Source: Mucidula mucida
Taxonomy: Eukaryota > Basidiomycota > Agaricomycetes > Agaricales > Physalacriaceae
Assembly: GCA_015501055.1 (NCBI GenBank)
Contig: JADNYV010000181.1
Span: 1 to 64,000, forward strand
Direction: 5' to 3'
DNA: 64,000 nucleotides
Positions 1 to 10,614 of this stretch are shown here, piece by piece. The stretch's first letter is position 1; each line of letters starts with the position of its first letter. The notes under the pieces were generated by a model. It was not told the origin of the DNA. It saw nothing but the letters and a program-made list of their open reading frames with translations, and did no database searches. Position numbers and translations under genes: made by a program.

Positions 1-902
1 TGCTTGACGTGCGGGTCGAACGACACTTGCCCGAGCGGGAGATCCCAAAGACGTACTTTCCGGAGATTTGGCGCAATCTGGAATGCCGAGACAATGTTTG
101 TGTACTCAAGTTCAGCCCTCTCATGCGCTTCAGTTCCGACCCCCTTCCCGTCCACTTCGAGGATAAGTGACTCTAGTCGAGGAACACGCCCCCGAATGTC
201 CTCGAGGACCAGCGCATCAGAAAAGGTTATGCAGCAAAAGTGGGCGATGCGCCACTTGAAAGAACACTGCATCAATATGACAAGGAGCGCCACGCGTAGT
301 TCTTGGCCTTCTTGGTCTTGTTTGCCTTGTTCTGAGCAGTCGAGGACGAAGTCGAGAGAGAAGTTGCCTGAGCGCTTGACCACCTCGTGGAGGCGGGACA
401 GGTAGCTCGACGGATCCAACGCCATCTGTGGGGTCACGTCAATGTAGATGTCGGACCACAGACGGGAGCAGGACTGGGACATACTGCGCCATTTTAGGCA
501 CACCTGCCCGGGAAGATACACCGGGTCTCGCGGGTTGAAGACATCTATCTGGGTATTACCGAGGAATACGAAGACCTCTTGCCAGAGCTCTGCCGGTAAT
601 CGACGTACAGCCGAAGCCACGGACTGAACTCGCTCTCGAACACGAAGCAGCTCTGAACGCGGTGTTATTTGTTGATCGAGGAATGGTGACCGTGTCGATG
701 ACACGAAGAACGGTGGCGTGGAGATACGCGGTATAGCAATTGAGGCCAGAGTTAGTGCGGTGGGATTCGCGGCGTATAATTTTGCGACCTGGTCGTCTAT
801 CAGCCGGACACATTCTGAAACAATGACGGAGTCCTGGGATGAAGGCGAATCGTTGGTGAGAAGTAGGTGTTGAATGGCGACGAGGAGACGCCTGGAGGAC
901 AT
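1..902 (-). CDS. F-box protein, partial (C-terminus off the window)
   Basis: The reading frame is open from an ATG at 902 down to position 1, about 300 residues, and leaves the window without a stop. The F-box starts near residue 102 (LPAELWQEVFVFL) and continues with a conserved VCLKWRS...LWSD segment, the usual Agaricomycete F-box signature. F-box proteins recruit substrates to SCF ubiquitin ligases; the substrate here is unknown. The part after the F-box is leucine-rich. The N-terminus (AIQHLLLTNDSPSSQDSV) closely matches the F-box gene starting at 12445, so the two are paralogues. An in-frame stop lies just upstream of the chosen ATG. The paralogue has a longer N-terminus, so the true start could lie in an upstream exon. 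Confidence 0.7.
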   Translation of the reverse strand, partial: MSSRRLLVAIQHLLLTNDSPSSQDSVIVSECVRLIDDQVAKLYAANPTALTLASIAIPRISTPPFFVSSTRSPFLDQQITPRSELLRVRERVQSVASAVRRLPAELWQEVFVFLGNTQIDVFNPRDPVYLPGQVCLKWRSMSQSCSRLWSDIYIDVTPQMALDPSSYLSRLHEVVKRSGNFSLDFVLDCSEQGKQDQEGQELRVALLVILMQCSFKWRIAHFCCITFSDALVLEDIRGRVPRLESLILEVDGKGVGTEAHERAELEYTNIVSAFQIAPNLRKVRLWDLPLGQVSFDPHVK

Positions 903-1547
903 GTCCTATAGGAGAGCTGTTTGGAGCTCGAAGACATGGTGATGGTCGAGGCTCGTCGTATTCTAGTCGCCACATCAGTCAGTAACAAGATGGACATAAA
1001 CAAAACAAACAAGCAGGTCCTGAAGTTGACCGATAGAACCAAGATGACGGTCGCAGGAGTATGCGCTCGCTCTTATAGATGCTGAAGACGCCAAAGTAGA
1101 ACAAACAAAGCAATCCATTGTTCACTGTCAAACATGCAAAAGAGGTAACTACTATCGACCCTGTTAGAAATCATGATGGCGCGTCAGCGTCGTCCACAAT
1201 GGGGTTGACACCTCTCACCTAGCAAGGAGCGAGATATCCGTTTGTAGAGGCAGCCTGACGAGACATAAACGGTCCACTCAGTCAACGAGAACACTTTCGG
1301 GAAGCTACGGCGGCGGGATCGCGCACCGTGGCTACGACGAAGTCATCGGAAGAGATCAGACGTTTGGTCACAGCAAGCCCAAAGCATGAAGATGCGCTGG
1401 TAGTTGTAGGACGCGTTAACGCGACATGACAGTCAGACTGAGTCGGTGTCCGCGGCACCATCATCACGAGATGTCCGTGCGTGGGAATATCATTGAATCA
1501 AGGGTTGCTTCCGGGCTTTTGAGGCGTCAGTTGCAGATACCATCATC
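903..1547. other. Intergenic stretch with no supported gene
   Basis: Only short frames without coding character are present. It separates a leftward F-box gene from a rightward gene, so it probably holds two divergent promoters. I recognise no defined element. Confidence 0.4.
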
Positions 1548-2854
1548 ATGAGCAGGAGCCTTGAAGACGCGTTCTTTAACCTCAGTCCACCGCGCTTCGG
1601 TCGGGAGGGTGCCTCATCCCCGAATCCTAGATATCCACCTGGAAATTTCCTCGACACCCATCTCGATGAGAATCTGATCCTGCGACGCGTCCGCTTACAT
1701 CCAACCCTCCTCACAGAACTCGCTAGTTTAGTTGACGCGAAACTAAACGACTTCCCCCACCCAATTCCCGACAACTACTTCGGTCGTTCGATAGGATGGT
1801 ACCGAAAAGCCTCTGAGAAGACTACAGCCGAAGATATAGCCAAAATACACAACCTCGGTCCGGGCACTGTTGCTGCCCAACTCGCGTCCAGTATTCTCAT
1901 ACATCCTTCGCGCCCTGAGGCGATTTCCCCTCTATCGTGGGGGCCGTCCCAAATTGACACCTGCAACCATCATTCGTCTACTCCGTTCTTCACTGAACAT
2001 TTCTTTCTTCAGATCAACGACTATAAGGGACCTCAAGCCCAATACCTTGAGGAGTTTTCCCCCGAGACGCGACCTACAATTTTGTCGATTGCAAAACGCT
2101 ATCCACAACTCGCTGTTGCTATGTTCTTCTGTCCTGCGGCTGAAGAGCTCCTTCGATCAATGAGCTGGTAGCAGATCACAAAGTATTTCCCTGGATGACA
2201 AACTCGCAGACCCAGTATGCTCCGGGGTCTGCAAAGTTTATTCGGCCGAGTGATAATCCTCATCCGCCGTGGAGCGTCCCGGAGCTCCTTCCTCTCCCGC
2301 CTCTGGATTGCGGTATACGGCGCAGTAACCGCAGGGAGTCCCCAGTCGTCGAGTACTGCGCTCCTGGAAGAATTACGCCCATTCCTGCACAGGAATGGCG
2401 CGGCCAACCCGAACAATACATCCAGAGAGTGAGTTGTTGCACCATTCAACATTTGCCGCTGCCATCTGACGACTTCCAGGCATGGGCTAATGCTGTGCGA
2501 GCCGACGCTTCGGTGATCATCATTGATTGTGGAAATTATCTGCGCGTCGGAGTTCGTCACCGCGCAACACAGACACTTCTGCTTTCAGATTTGGTTGATG
2601 TATGTCATTGCAAGGATCCGGCGTACGGAAAGATCTGGGCTGGAATACATCTGGCCACCGTGGAGGACGTTCTTCAACGTCACCGGATAGCGCAGGAGTT
2701 GATCTCGGACATTACGCCGTCAGTAGGAGATAAACGACCGTCACTGGATGACGAGGATAATAGACCTAGGAAGAAGTCAGTTTCACCACCGACATCCGGA
2801 AGACCACGGACCCGAAAGGTTCGTTCTCTTTCAGTAACTATGACCACACTGTAA
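1548..2854 (+). pseudogene. N-terminal part of a pseudokinase-tailed gene, frame-shifted
   Basis: An ATG at 1548 opens a 207-codon frame that ends at 2171. A second frame (2195-2854) continues at once, and its upstream reading (INELVADHKVFPW) overlaps the end of the first, which points to a one-base frame change near 2160. The second frame contains ADASVIIIDCGNYLRVGVRH followed by RATQTLLLSDLVDV. This matches the segment FAVIEDDNRQIICMRHR...SQTMFLSKAVYLS in the gene at 3942-6273. The segment is followed by a basic, low-complexity linker (RPRKK) and a TAA at 2852. In the partner gene this conserved segment precedes a kinase-like domain, and one lies downstream here at 3212. I cannot find the exons that join them. 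It is either a multi-exon gene I cannot resolve or a pseudogene. Confidence 0.45.
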
Positions 2855-3211
2855 GGTGTACTTTCAGCATTCTTCGGGGGGAATAGCAAGGACCAAGAAG
2901 GACTTGACAAGTCGAAAGGCACGTTCTATAAAGCGGTCTATATACATTACTTAAGATACACTCGTAGGCCCTTTCAAAGCACGTCAGCCTGAAGCCAAGC
3001 GCCAGGAAGGCCTCGGTACGTCGGCGTGTTGACTCCTCGATCCATTGCAGTGCTAATATCTTGCGAAGTCGACGGAGGGAACCAGTTCCCAGATGAATGT
3101 GCGTCACATTCTCTTTGATGTTCTCCTTGATGCTGATGCTGATGCTCCTCTCAGAACCTTGCCGACTCTTTTTCTCGACACAATGCCCTGTCAATATATG
3201 TCCGCCTTGGC

Positions 3212-3918
3212 ATGTATAACTCCCCCTCACCATCAATCCTCCTGCAACCTGGCGTGAAACGGACTAAATTCTATTCTAGTCAAAAGTATCTGACAGTGCT
3301 CTTGAAAACCCGACTTGGGACAGGTGCTACTGGGGACGTCTTCATAGGAACCGTACCCAATGTCAAACATGGGCCCATCATTGTCAAACTGGCAACAACG
3401 TACAAACGGTTGTGTCGGCTCCGTCATGAGCACTCTATCTACAATCACCTGAAATCCGCTGATGTTAAGTGTATTCCTCGGGTGTTTGGGTTTTATCAGG
3501 ATGGCCATCGTCATGTCGGCGCACTGATATTGAGCCATGATGGAAGTCCCCTTGGCAGTCGCTCTACAAAACTCTCCAAAGACGAGAAGTACGTCTAAGC
3601 GGTCCCCTTGCTCCAGTTGTATTTGTAACCTTTTCCTCCAGAAGTGGCTTGAAAGATGCGATGACGGTCATACACGGGGCTGGCGTTCTGCATCGTGACC
3701 TGAGAGTGTGGAATATTCTTGTAGATGGAACAGGCCGTATCACCATCATTGGTTTTGACAGAGCGAATACGACAGCAAACGAGCAGGAATTTTACTGGGA
3801 AACAGAACGTCTGGAGAAGTTGTTACGAGGAGAACATGTCAGTGATGCCCATGTCATCGGCAAAGACGGCATGCCCAGAAATATTGGCGAACTTGTAAAC
3901 GATAACGGTGATGTATGA
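3212..3918 (+). CDS. Kinase-like domain with altered DFG Asp (two exons)
   Basis: Two exons (3212-3588 and 3642-3918) are joined by a 53-nt intron with GTACGT...CTCCAG borders, giving 217 codons plus stop in one frame. The glycine loop reads LGTGATGDVFIGTV and the following IIVKLA carries the VAIK-type Lys. The catalytic loop is HRDLRVWNIL, with Asp and Asn present. The metal-binding Asp of the DFG motif is Gly (IIGFDRA), so phosphotransfer is doubtful. It probably forms the C-terminal part of the 1548-2854 gene, with the joining exon between 2855 and 3211 unresolved. The stop lies about 25 bp from the end of the opposing gene at 3942. Confidence 0.55.
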
Positions 3919-3941
3919 GTTGATGAAAAATATTACGATCA

Positions 3942-6273
3942 TTACTGTGACGCTACCAGCCCTACTCTTCTGTAACAAGCACGTATCAAATTACCCATTC
4001 TTCTCTGATCTTCTGCTTTCATCATCTCAGTGGCGTCTCCGGACATCTCATGTAAATTCTGGAACATAACTCGTAGTTCTTTGTCGTCATCCAAGGCTAC
4101 TAGGATGTCCGTCGGGGACAGGATACCGTGGCTGTGTCCCGTGCTATGCAAGGCTTTCAGAGTCTTGTTCAACCCCGCTTCTAGCTCGGTGAGCTCCAGC
4201 GCGAGTTGCTGTCTGGATCGCGTCTCGTCAAGATAGTCCACGTATTGGAAGATCGTCATTCCAATATCCTCCAGCAAGAGTATGAACAGTCCCTGACTGG
4301 GCTCTGCGAAGAATCCAAAGACACGAGGGAGGATTTTGGATTCCGTCTGATCCATGATGCGAAGACGAAAGTTATACTCGCGGCAAAGTTGAGAGCCATT
4401 GTTCATACCCAACACGACATACGCCAGCATTGTTCCGCACTCGGTAGACTCGCTTGATGAAAGCCACGCGCATGCCCGCGCTGTACTCCAAGAAGCTCCG
4501 CGGTAGAATTCCCGAGAGAAGTCAACTTCAATGGTTGTTTCTAGGTCCGGCGTAGGAACGTACGGTCTTTGGCTTGCTCGTCAATGAGCTGTGACTGATT
4601 TTGAGCAGCGACAACAAGCTCCGCTCCGGGAAACTCGGTTTGCAGGTACTCCGGGGTCTGAAAGAGTTCCAGGAGCACAGGTACCTCCTCCCACCTGGCT
4701 ATGATCTGAGATGCTGCGAGAAGGCTTGCCTCCAAGCGCTCAGCCTAGAAAATACTTTGAGTCAAGTCCTTCATGGTTCGTATTGAACTTACCGTAACAT
4801 CAGCATATAGATGCTTCCAAAGCAGCTGGAGAGCTTGTCATTAATCGTGGCTTGACGAATTCGAACGTAGGATAAGATACCTTAGTGGGCAAGTCAATCT
4901 TCAAACGGGCGGCTTCGCGCCACAGATGTCCCCGCCAAGAGACATCTAGAGTCGCCGCAATGTTAATACCGATGCGAGCTTTCATAGGCGAGGGATCCTC
5001 TTTACTGCAAGGATTCCTCGAAAGGTAAACAGCTTTCGACAGAAACATAGTTTGAGAATATCGGTGGCGCATGCAAATGATTTGTCGGTTGTCATCTTCG
5101 ATGACTGCGAAAGTACTATTGCTCGCTACAAGCTTCGTCCATACCTGCAGATAGAGAGCCAATCTGAGATCGAGCTTACGCAGAACCGCTGAGAGTACAC
5201 ACCTTCCTCAAGAGCACCCTTGCCTTGGCTAAATCTACAGCAGAGGTAGGAATTTTCGTACGTTTGAATTTCCAGGGACCATCAACGGACTTTATGTCTT
5301 CTACAATGTGTGCAGGTATCATGGAGTCCGGATCTGCTAATCGCCCAACACAAGGAATCTCTGTGGGCGGCGTCTGATGCTGCTTGCAAGAAGGAATGCA
5401 ATACGGATTCATGTGAGAATGGCTTCGTTCCCATTCAAAATTACCCTTCGTCGAACAAACGTATTCAATGGCCCTCGTCACGCCGTCGGTCAAGAAGTCG
5501 ATCTCTGTCAGATAGTACAGCAAGTATGGTGTCAGTGCGTGATCGACTGCTGCCTGCAGACCATTTGTGAACGGCTGCAGTTCAGGGATTGTTATGCGAT
5601 CTATATGCAGATGAGCCGTCGAAGAGTCATCAGGGTCCTCGAATTTGTTGTTGTCACTGCGACAGAAAATGTAGTCGGTGTTATCCCAAGGTTCCTTGAC
5701 CTCGTTAAAGATTTCAAGGCCTGACGAATGTAGGGTGGACTGATTCAAGATGGCGGCGCTGGCGCCAGCAGCAATCCTTTCGCGTTGCATGCAGAGTGTC
5801 TGTAGCTCTCCTGGAGACACCACCGCTGCGGACCCCCTCAGAGTCGGTGCACGCCAACGTGGGTCGTACTCGTGCCCTGGTGGCAAGTCCGGCAATACGT
5901 TGTTATCTTCGAGTGCTCCATCACATAACATGGCACAATAGTCCGAAAGTCCTGGCAATATCACGACCGATTGTAGCGTGAGTTCATCTCGAAGATGGAA
6001 GGAACAAAGGTCCAGATCTGAGGACGGCGGGGAGATAGGTAATGGGGAAAGGGTAGCATTTGTAGTTGAGGTTCGGGGTGGAGCAGTGTTGTTTGTTGAA
6101 ATAGGTATTTTACTCGTCGAGACGTAGTTACCAGACTTCGAGTATTTAGGAAGCTTATCGCTGAGTAATGCCTTGATACCGCGCCGATCTAATCTAAAGA
6201 CAAATCAAGGGAGCTTAATCGGATGCTCGAAGTGTCTAGTGGATTACACTTACTCTACGGCTGCCGAAGTCAT
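3942..6273 (-). CDS. Multi-exon protein with C-terminal pseudokinase-like domain
   Basis: The ATG is at 6273. Exons are 6254-6273, 5203-6193, 4881-5144, 4793-4825 (33 nt) and about 4560-4744, joined by GT-AG introns of 60, 58, 55 and 48 nt. The reading then needs a one-base frame change near 4560 to reach the last segment, which ends at 3942. Order of parts: Ser/Thr/Pro-rich N-terminus, long unclassified region, a conserved block (WTKLVASNSTFAVIEDD, MRHRYSQTMF), then a kinase-like C-terminus. The latter has LPRVFGFF and FILLLEDIG but HSHGILSPTDIL in place of an HxD catalytic loop, so the catalytic Asp is missing. The conserved block is shared with the opposing gene at 1548-3918. Function unknown. 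Confidence 0.55.
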
Positions 6274-6902
6274 GGGTTGAAACAGGCAGTGTCACGTAGA
6301 ACGTGAATTGTCTTGAGCGGTTTGATGGGGAAGTTCGAGATCTGGTCCGTGTAGTCAACTAGAGGTCAGCTTATATTCGCCGAGTACCTCCCATGTCCCT
6401 TGTCTATGCATGGAACAATAACACGAAAATGTGCAAGGGCTATCAGTGACACTATCCGCTATTGTCTGAACGTAACAATAGCAACGATCCAGGTGGAGCA
6501 TCGCTCTCTCTAGACAACATCAAGGGAAAGTATGCCCGCCACAAAATGAGGACACGTACTAAGGGCGACATGAACGACGCTAACGCTGCACAGGTTTGAG
6601 CTCCATGGCGGACCTTTGTTATGAGCAGTTTTAGAATGATGGTAATGAAACAAAAAGGTATTGTTTACACCTGTTACAACACAAAAGAAGCAAGAGGACC
6701 TGCCTTCATCCTGAAAAGGACGAGGAGACCATTATTACTCTGGTTTGGCACTCCAGAGATAATAAGAAGGTTGCGATCGTCCATGGCTCGTCCACTCCAC
6801 ATTCTACATTGATTCAAGCAGTAAGCCTTTGCTACAAGGCAGAACTCGCGCTCACCATGATATATTCAGCACCAACATCTGCAACTCGAATCAACTCACC
6901 CA
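6274..6902. other. Intergenic stretch, no supported gene
   Basis: Short frames only. It lies between the start of the leftward gene (6273) and the start of a small rightward gene (6903), so it probably contains divergent promoters. No repeat recognised. Confidence 0.4.
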
Positions 6903-7361
6903 ATGAATCCCCCCGAACCGGAACGCCGATCACGTCGACTCAAAGACTCCAGTTCCAGTAGAATTCCTCAGCAGCAACCAAACAGCACAGCGTTCCCGAC
7001 ATCTACCACCTATAGTGGGATGAGGAGCCTAGGGCAGAAGAGCGGAAGAGAAATCGATCCCAAGGCGCAGCGAGTCTTAGAGGTACAACAAATGTACCTC
7101 GAAGGGAAATAATCGCCCGAGAAGGGCTACGATCGACCGAGGCCACGGTTTGTGATTTACGCGAAGTCTCTCATGAGGAGGAACACTGACATGTAGGTGC
7201 AGCAGCGTCTGGTCAAGCTTAAGGAACGAGCGGTCGCACGGTACAGGGAGACGCGTGGTAGTCTCCGCACTCGACTAACGTCCAAGGATTTTGACGACGA
7301 CAAGGAGCCTGCTTGGTTGATTGAATTGTTGGATGCACGCAATAGCCCTTCGAACGCGTAG
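6903..7361 (+). CDS. Small charged helical protein, unknown, with a frame change
   Basis: An ATG at 6903 opens a frame rich in Ser, Arg and Gln (about 70 codons). Near 7090-7110 the reading must shift by one base to continue as REIIAREGLRSTEATV. That phase runs cleanly into a 49-nt intron (7148-7196, GTTTGT...ATGTAG) and a last exon reading VQQRLVKLKERAVARYRE... to a TAG at 7359-7361. The second half looks alpha-helical and very basic/acidic. I do not recognise the family. The clean splice junction argues for a real gene; the shift suggests recent decay or a base error. Confidence 0.4.
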
Positions 7362-9540
7362 AGGGTTTCATGTATGAAATAGCTGGAATATATGACGGGA
7401 ATGAAGCGAGAGTCGTAGAATATACTCCGCAGAATATCCTTGTTTTGTACTTGAGAGGAAAAAAAACGAGTCGTTATTGTAGCGCTTCACAGGGGAAAAC
7501 ACACCAGGCTACAAGTCATTGCCACGGATAATCCTTGAACTGTCCTTGAACAAGAACGGTTTTTGACTCTGGTCTTACTGCTTTCGATCTTTCCTCTTAC
7601 CATCATGATCAAATTCAGTCGCATCTTAAACCGACCCATGGCGAGCCTCTGGACATCGCGGATATGTCTCTTGATATCCTCTTCGACGTCTCTCTGCCCT
7701 TTCTCAACGTCTGCTTTTGCGCCCCCGTTATCGGAATTTACTCCGTAATGCCAAACCTTCAATCTCGTCGACATCGATGTTGACCGTTTTCGGTATATCC
7801 TGATGTCCGTCTGGCACCTGTAGGGACACGATAACGATGCGTTCTTGTACAGAAATTGTGTCAGACGTCTAGTTCATTGGCGGTAAGTATTTGTGCCGTT
7901 TTCGCAGGCAAACGAGCAGGTATTGAATTTCCGGTCTAGATTCGGTTTCTTATTTCAAGTGACCCTTGTTGTCGACTCCTGGACAGATGACTAGGCCTAT
8001 CGCTCTGCCAGTACGGCGACATTGTGGACGCGACGACTGGAAATGATTCCGCCATCGGTATTACAGAATTTGGTTGGTGCGTGCCTAGACGCCGCCGCGC
8101 CGTGTTTGTGCGACAGTTCATACACTTCCCTGCTTGCAATGGCGTCTGTACATTCATCGAGCTACGGCTGTTAGTGTTCCCACTCGGTGAGTTCAACTTG
8201 TCTGACCGATTTAGCGATACATATGCTGACTTTTGTTTGTAGACGATTTCTCGACTTCGCTCGTGCATGAACAGTCTTAGCTCCATGCAAAGACAGCCCT
8301 ATTTTGGTCTTACCGGCACTGCAAGCACCGCGGGACACTCCTCGGGTTTGGGCGCAATATTAACTGGTGCGGCGGGAAGACAGCATGTAGGGTTTTGACC
8401 GACGTTGTTCTCTCAGACTTCTATGCCATACAAACACTGAATGGAATATCGTCTGCCTCGACGTCCTCCTTCGTCCACGGTATGCATTTCATACTTACCA
8501 ATTCCCGACACTAACAGATTTCCGCTCAGTAGACTTGAGGATCTCAAGGTTGGGCAAGGCTTCATCACAAAGCATTTGCTGGTCTACACATTGCTGTCGT
8601 GTATTCCCGCTCACACACTTGCTCATTACCCAGTCACTTCGCCACAAAACTTGTCCGGATATTGACGGCGACTTTGCGAACAAACGTTATCTCGCACGAT
8701 GCAGGTGAGATGGCGTCGAAAGGTTGTACGTTGTCTTTCTTCTTGTCCGAATAGTAGGTTTTCAAACTACATAAGCTTACTTGTACTGCAGACCATTGCA
8801 CATGAGACACAAGGACCCGTCGGGACGCCCTACGATAACTACCTCAAGGCGTCATGATGGACAACACCGACGGGCAACCAGACCTCGCACGAATCCTGGA
8901 GTAACGATCCGCGGTCGACTGCTGGTTTTCGGAGGACATGATTCTTGAGATGCTCTCCGCGAGCTATAGCCCATGTCACGCCGTTCTTGGATATTCAGTG
9001 CGTTATTTTTTTCCAATTTGGTCAATATTGTCTTAGTATTACCCCCGACCTGTTAGACCGGCGTACACTTGTGCAACCACGAAGAGGAAGCGACGAGACA
9101 TGGGCAATCCATGGTCACACGTCGTTGTTATGGTCTTGAGGGTAATAGCAGGCGGAATTAGTACAATCTGACTGTGTGGAAACGGTCCTCATCGAGACGT
9201 TGACAATTGATATCGTTGTAAATAGGTTGCAAGTCATCTTCATGTCCAAATGACGATCCTGACCGATTTGACAGGACCGTCTTCGAGGCTCGAGTCAAGC
9301 AGGGAGTCGCGAGCAAGGGTGCGAGCCAGCGGCGACGGCCGCTGCTCCCTTCTAGTACTGCGATTATGATTTGTTGTCAGTTTTCTGACCTCAAGTTCCG
9401 GCAATCGCCTCAACAAGTCTCTGTCTACAGGGTACGCGATTCGTTGATTATTCGTGAGACGGGCATAGATATGACGGTGCCCTGGGCTGCAGCAGACATG
9501 GACTTTCTTTGAAGACATCAATGAAGACTGTAGCCTGCGC
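7362..9540. other. Long stretch without a supported gene
   Basis: No frame here has convincing coding character. One intron-like segment (about 8480-8530, GTATGC...CGCTCAG) with short flanking frames around 8300-8680 could belong to a decayed gene, but I recognise no family. The right end may contain the lost N-terminal F-box part of the remnant that follows. Confidence 0.3.
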
Positions 9541-10406
9541 ACTATTCATTTCATCAGCCTCGATGCGGCTTGCACACGCGCACTGACCAGGGTTCGAGGT
9601 AGCCTTCCTCGACTCCGGGAGCTGCACATAGACTTCTACGCCAGGACGCCCGGGTCTGCGAAGAGATTGCTGCTTTCACAGACACGCCGCTGCTCGAGGG
9701 GCTCTATCTCAACGGCGCGCGGATGGCCTGCCAGTCGTTATATCATCAGCTAAGGCGGTTCAGCGTGATGCGCGCGACTTGTAGATCCTCGTTAGTCAGC
9801 GTCCTACGTGAATGTCCTCGCCTTGAGCAGATCACGATGCAAAGACTGTCATTTGAGCGCGCTGTCTCTCGAACCCTAAAGGCGCTCACGTTATGGAGCG
9901 CTCCGTCCGATTTGGCTCTAGTCCATCTACCAAACCTCCGCCATCTCGATATCAGTGGATTTTCCATCACGCCTGCCCTTCCATTTATCCTCGACTTTAT
10001 CAAGAGTTCGCAATGCCCATTGGTCGACCTTCGAGTCGTCAACTGTGATCTGTCTGTCGGCAGCTTGATAGACGTACTCAAGTTGGCGCCACTCCTCGAA
10101 CACCTCGAGATCGGGTTCCAGGGCATCGTGTCTCAGTCCGCGGCGGTCTTTGTCGCCAATGTTGACCAGGCTTTATTGCGATTAATGTTTGCTTTGGGGG
10201 CAATGGAGCGTGGAGATGAGCAGGTATTTGTGTTAGTCCCAGAGCTTCGCACTCTGGACATCAGCTTGGCATTGGGATGCGGTTCGGGATCAGACTATAC
10301 CTTTCATAGATCTGCAAAAGTCATCGAAATGTTTCGACGCAGGCATGCACAGAACCAGATGGCGACAAGCTGTTCGTTTGGCGTTGAAGTCGTACTTATC
10401 GGTTGA
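9541..10406 (+). pseudogene. F-box-type leucine-rich protein remnant
   Basis: The main frame (ATG 9723, stop 10404-10406) is leucine-rich, with repeats such as LPNLRHLDISGFS and LAPLLEHLEIGF. Its end (VDLRVVNCDLSVGSLIDVLK, then FVLVPELRTLDISL) aligns by eye with the end of the opposing F-box gene at 10615 (LVLLNCDLAVGNLVGILKLL, FTLVPDLEELRIDF). The sequence just upstream is coding-like in another frame (LTRVRGSLPRLRELHIDFYA) and must shift by a base near 9650. No F-box is visible upstream. I read it as a truncated, frame-shifted paralogue. The C-terminal repeats resemble those used by F-box proteins to bind targets. Confidence 0.5.
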
Positions 10407-10614
10407 AGCGGAGGCAGGCCTTGAGCGAATGGGGAGCAAAGTCGTGTCGCGTGTTCGGTTATCAGCGGAGGTCGCATGTAGGAACGATGTTAGATAGAAC
10501 TTGGAGATGCTTCAGCTCAATTATCAGTTAGATTGAGACAATGTTTGATGTATAGTACAAGTAAGAATGGTGTGTATCAGACGCCACTAGTATGGTAAGA
10601 TGGTGATATTAAGC
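10407..10614. other. Convergent 3' intergenic region
   Basis: It separates the stops of two homologous F-box-type genes facing each other (10406 and 10615). No open frame of note; probably both 3' UTRs. Confidence 0.4.
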
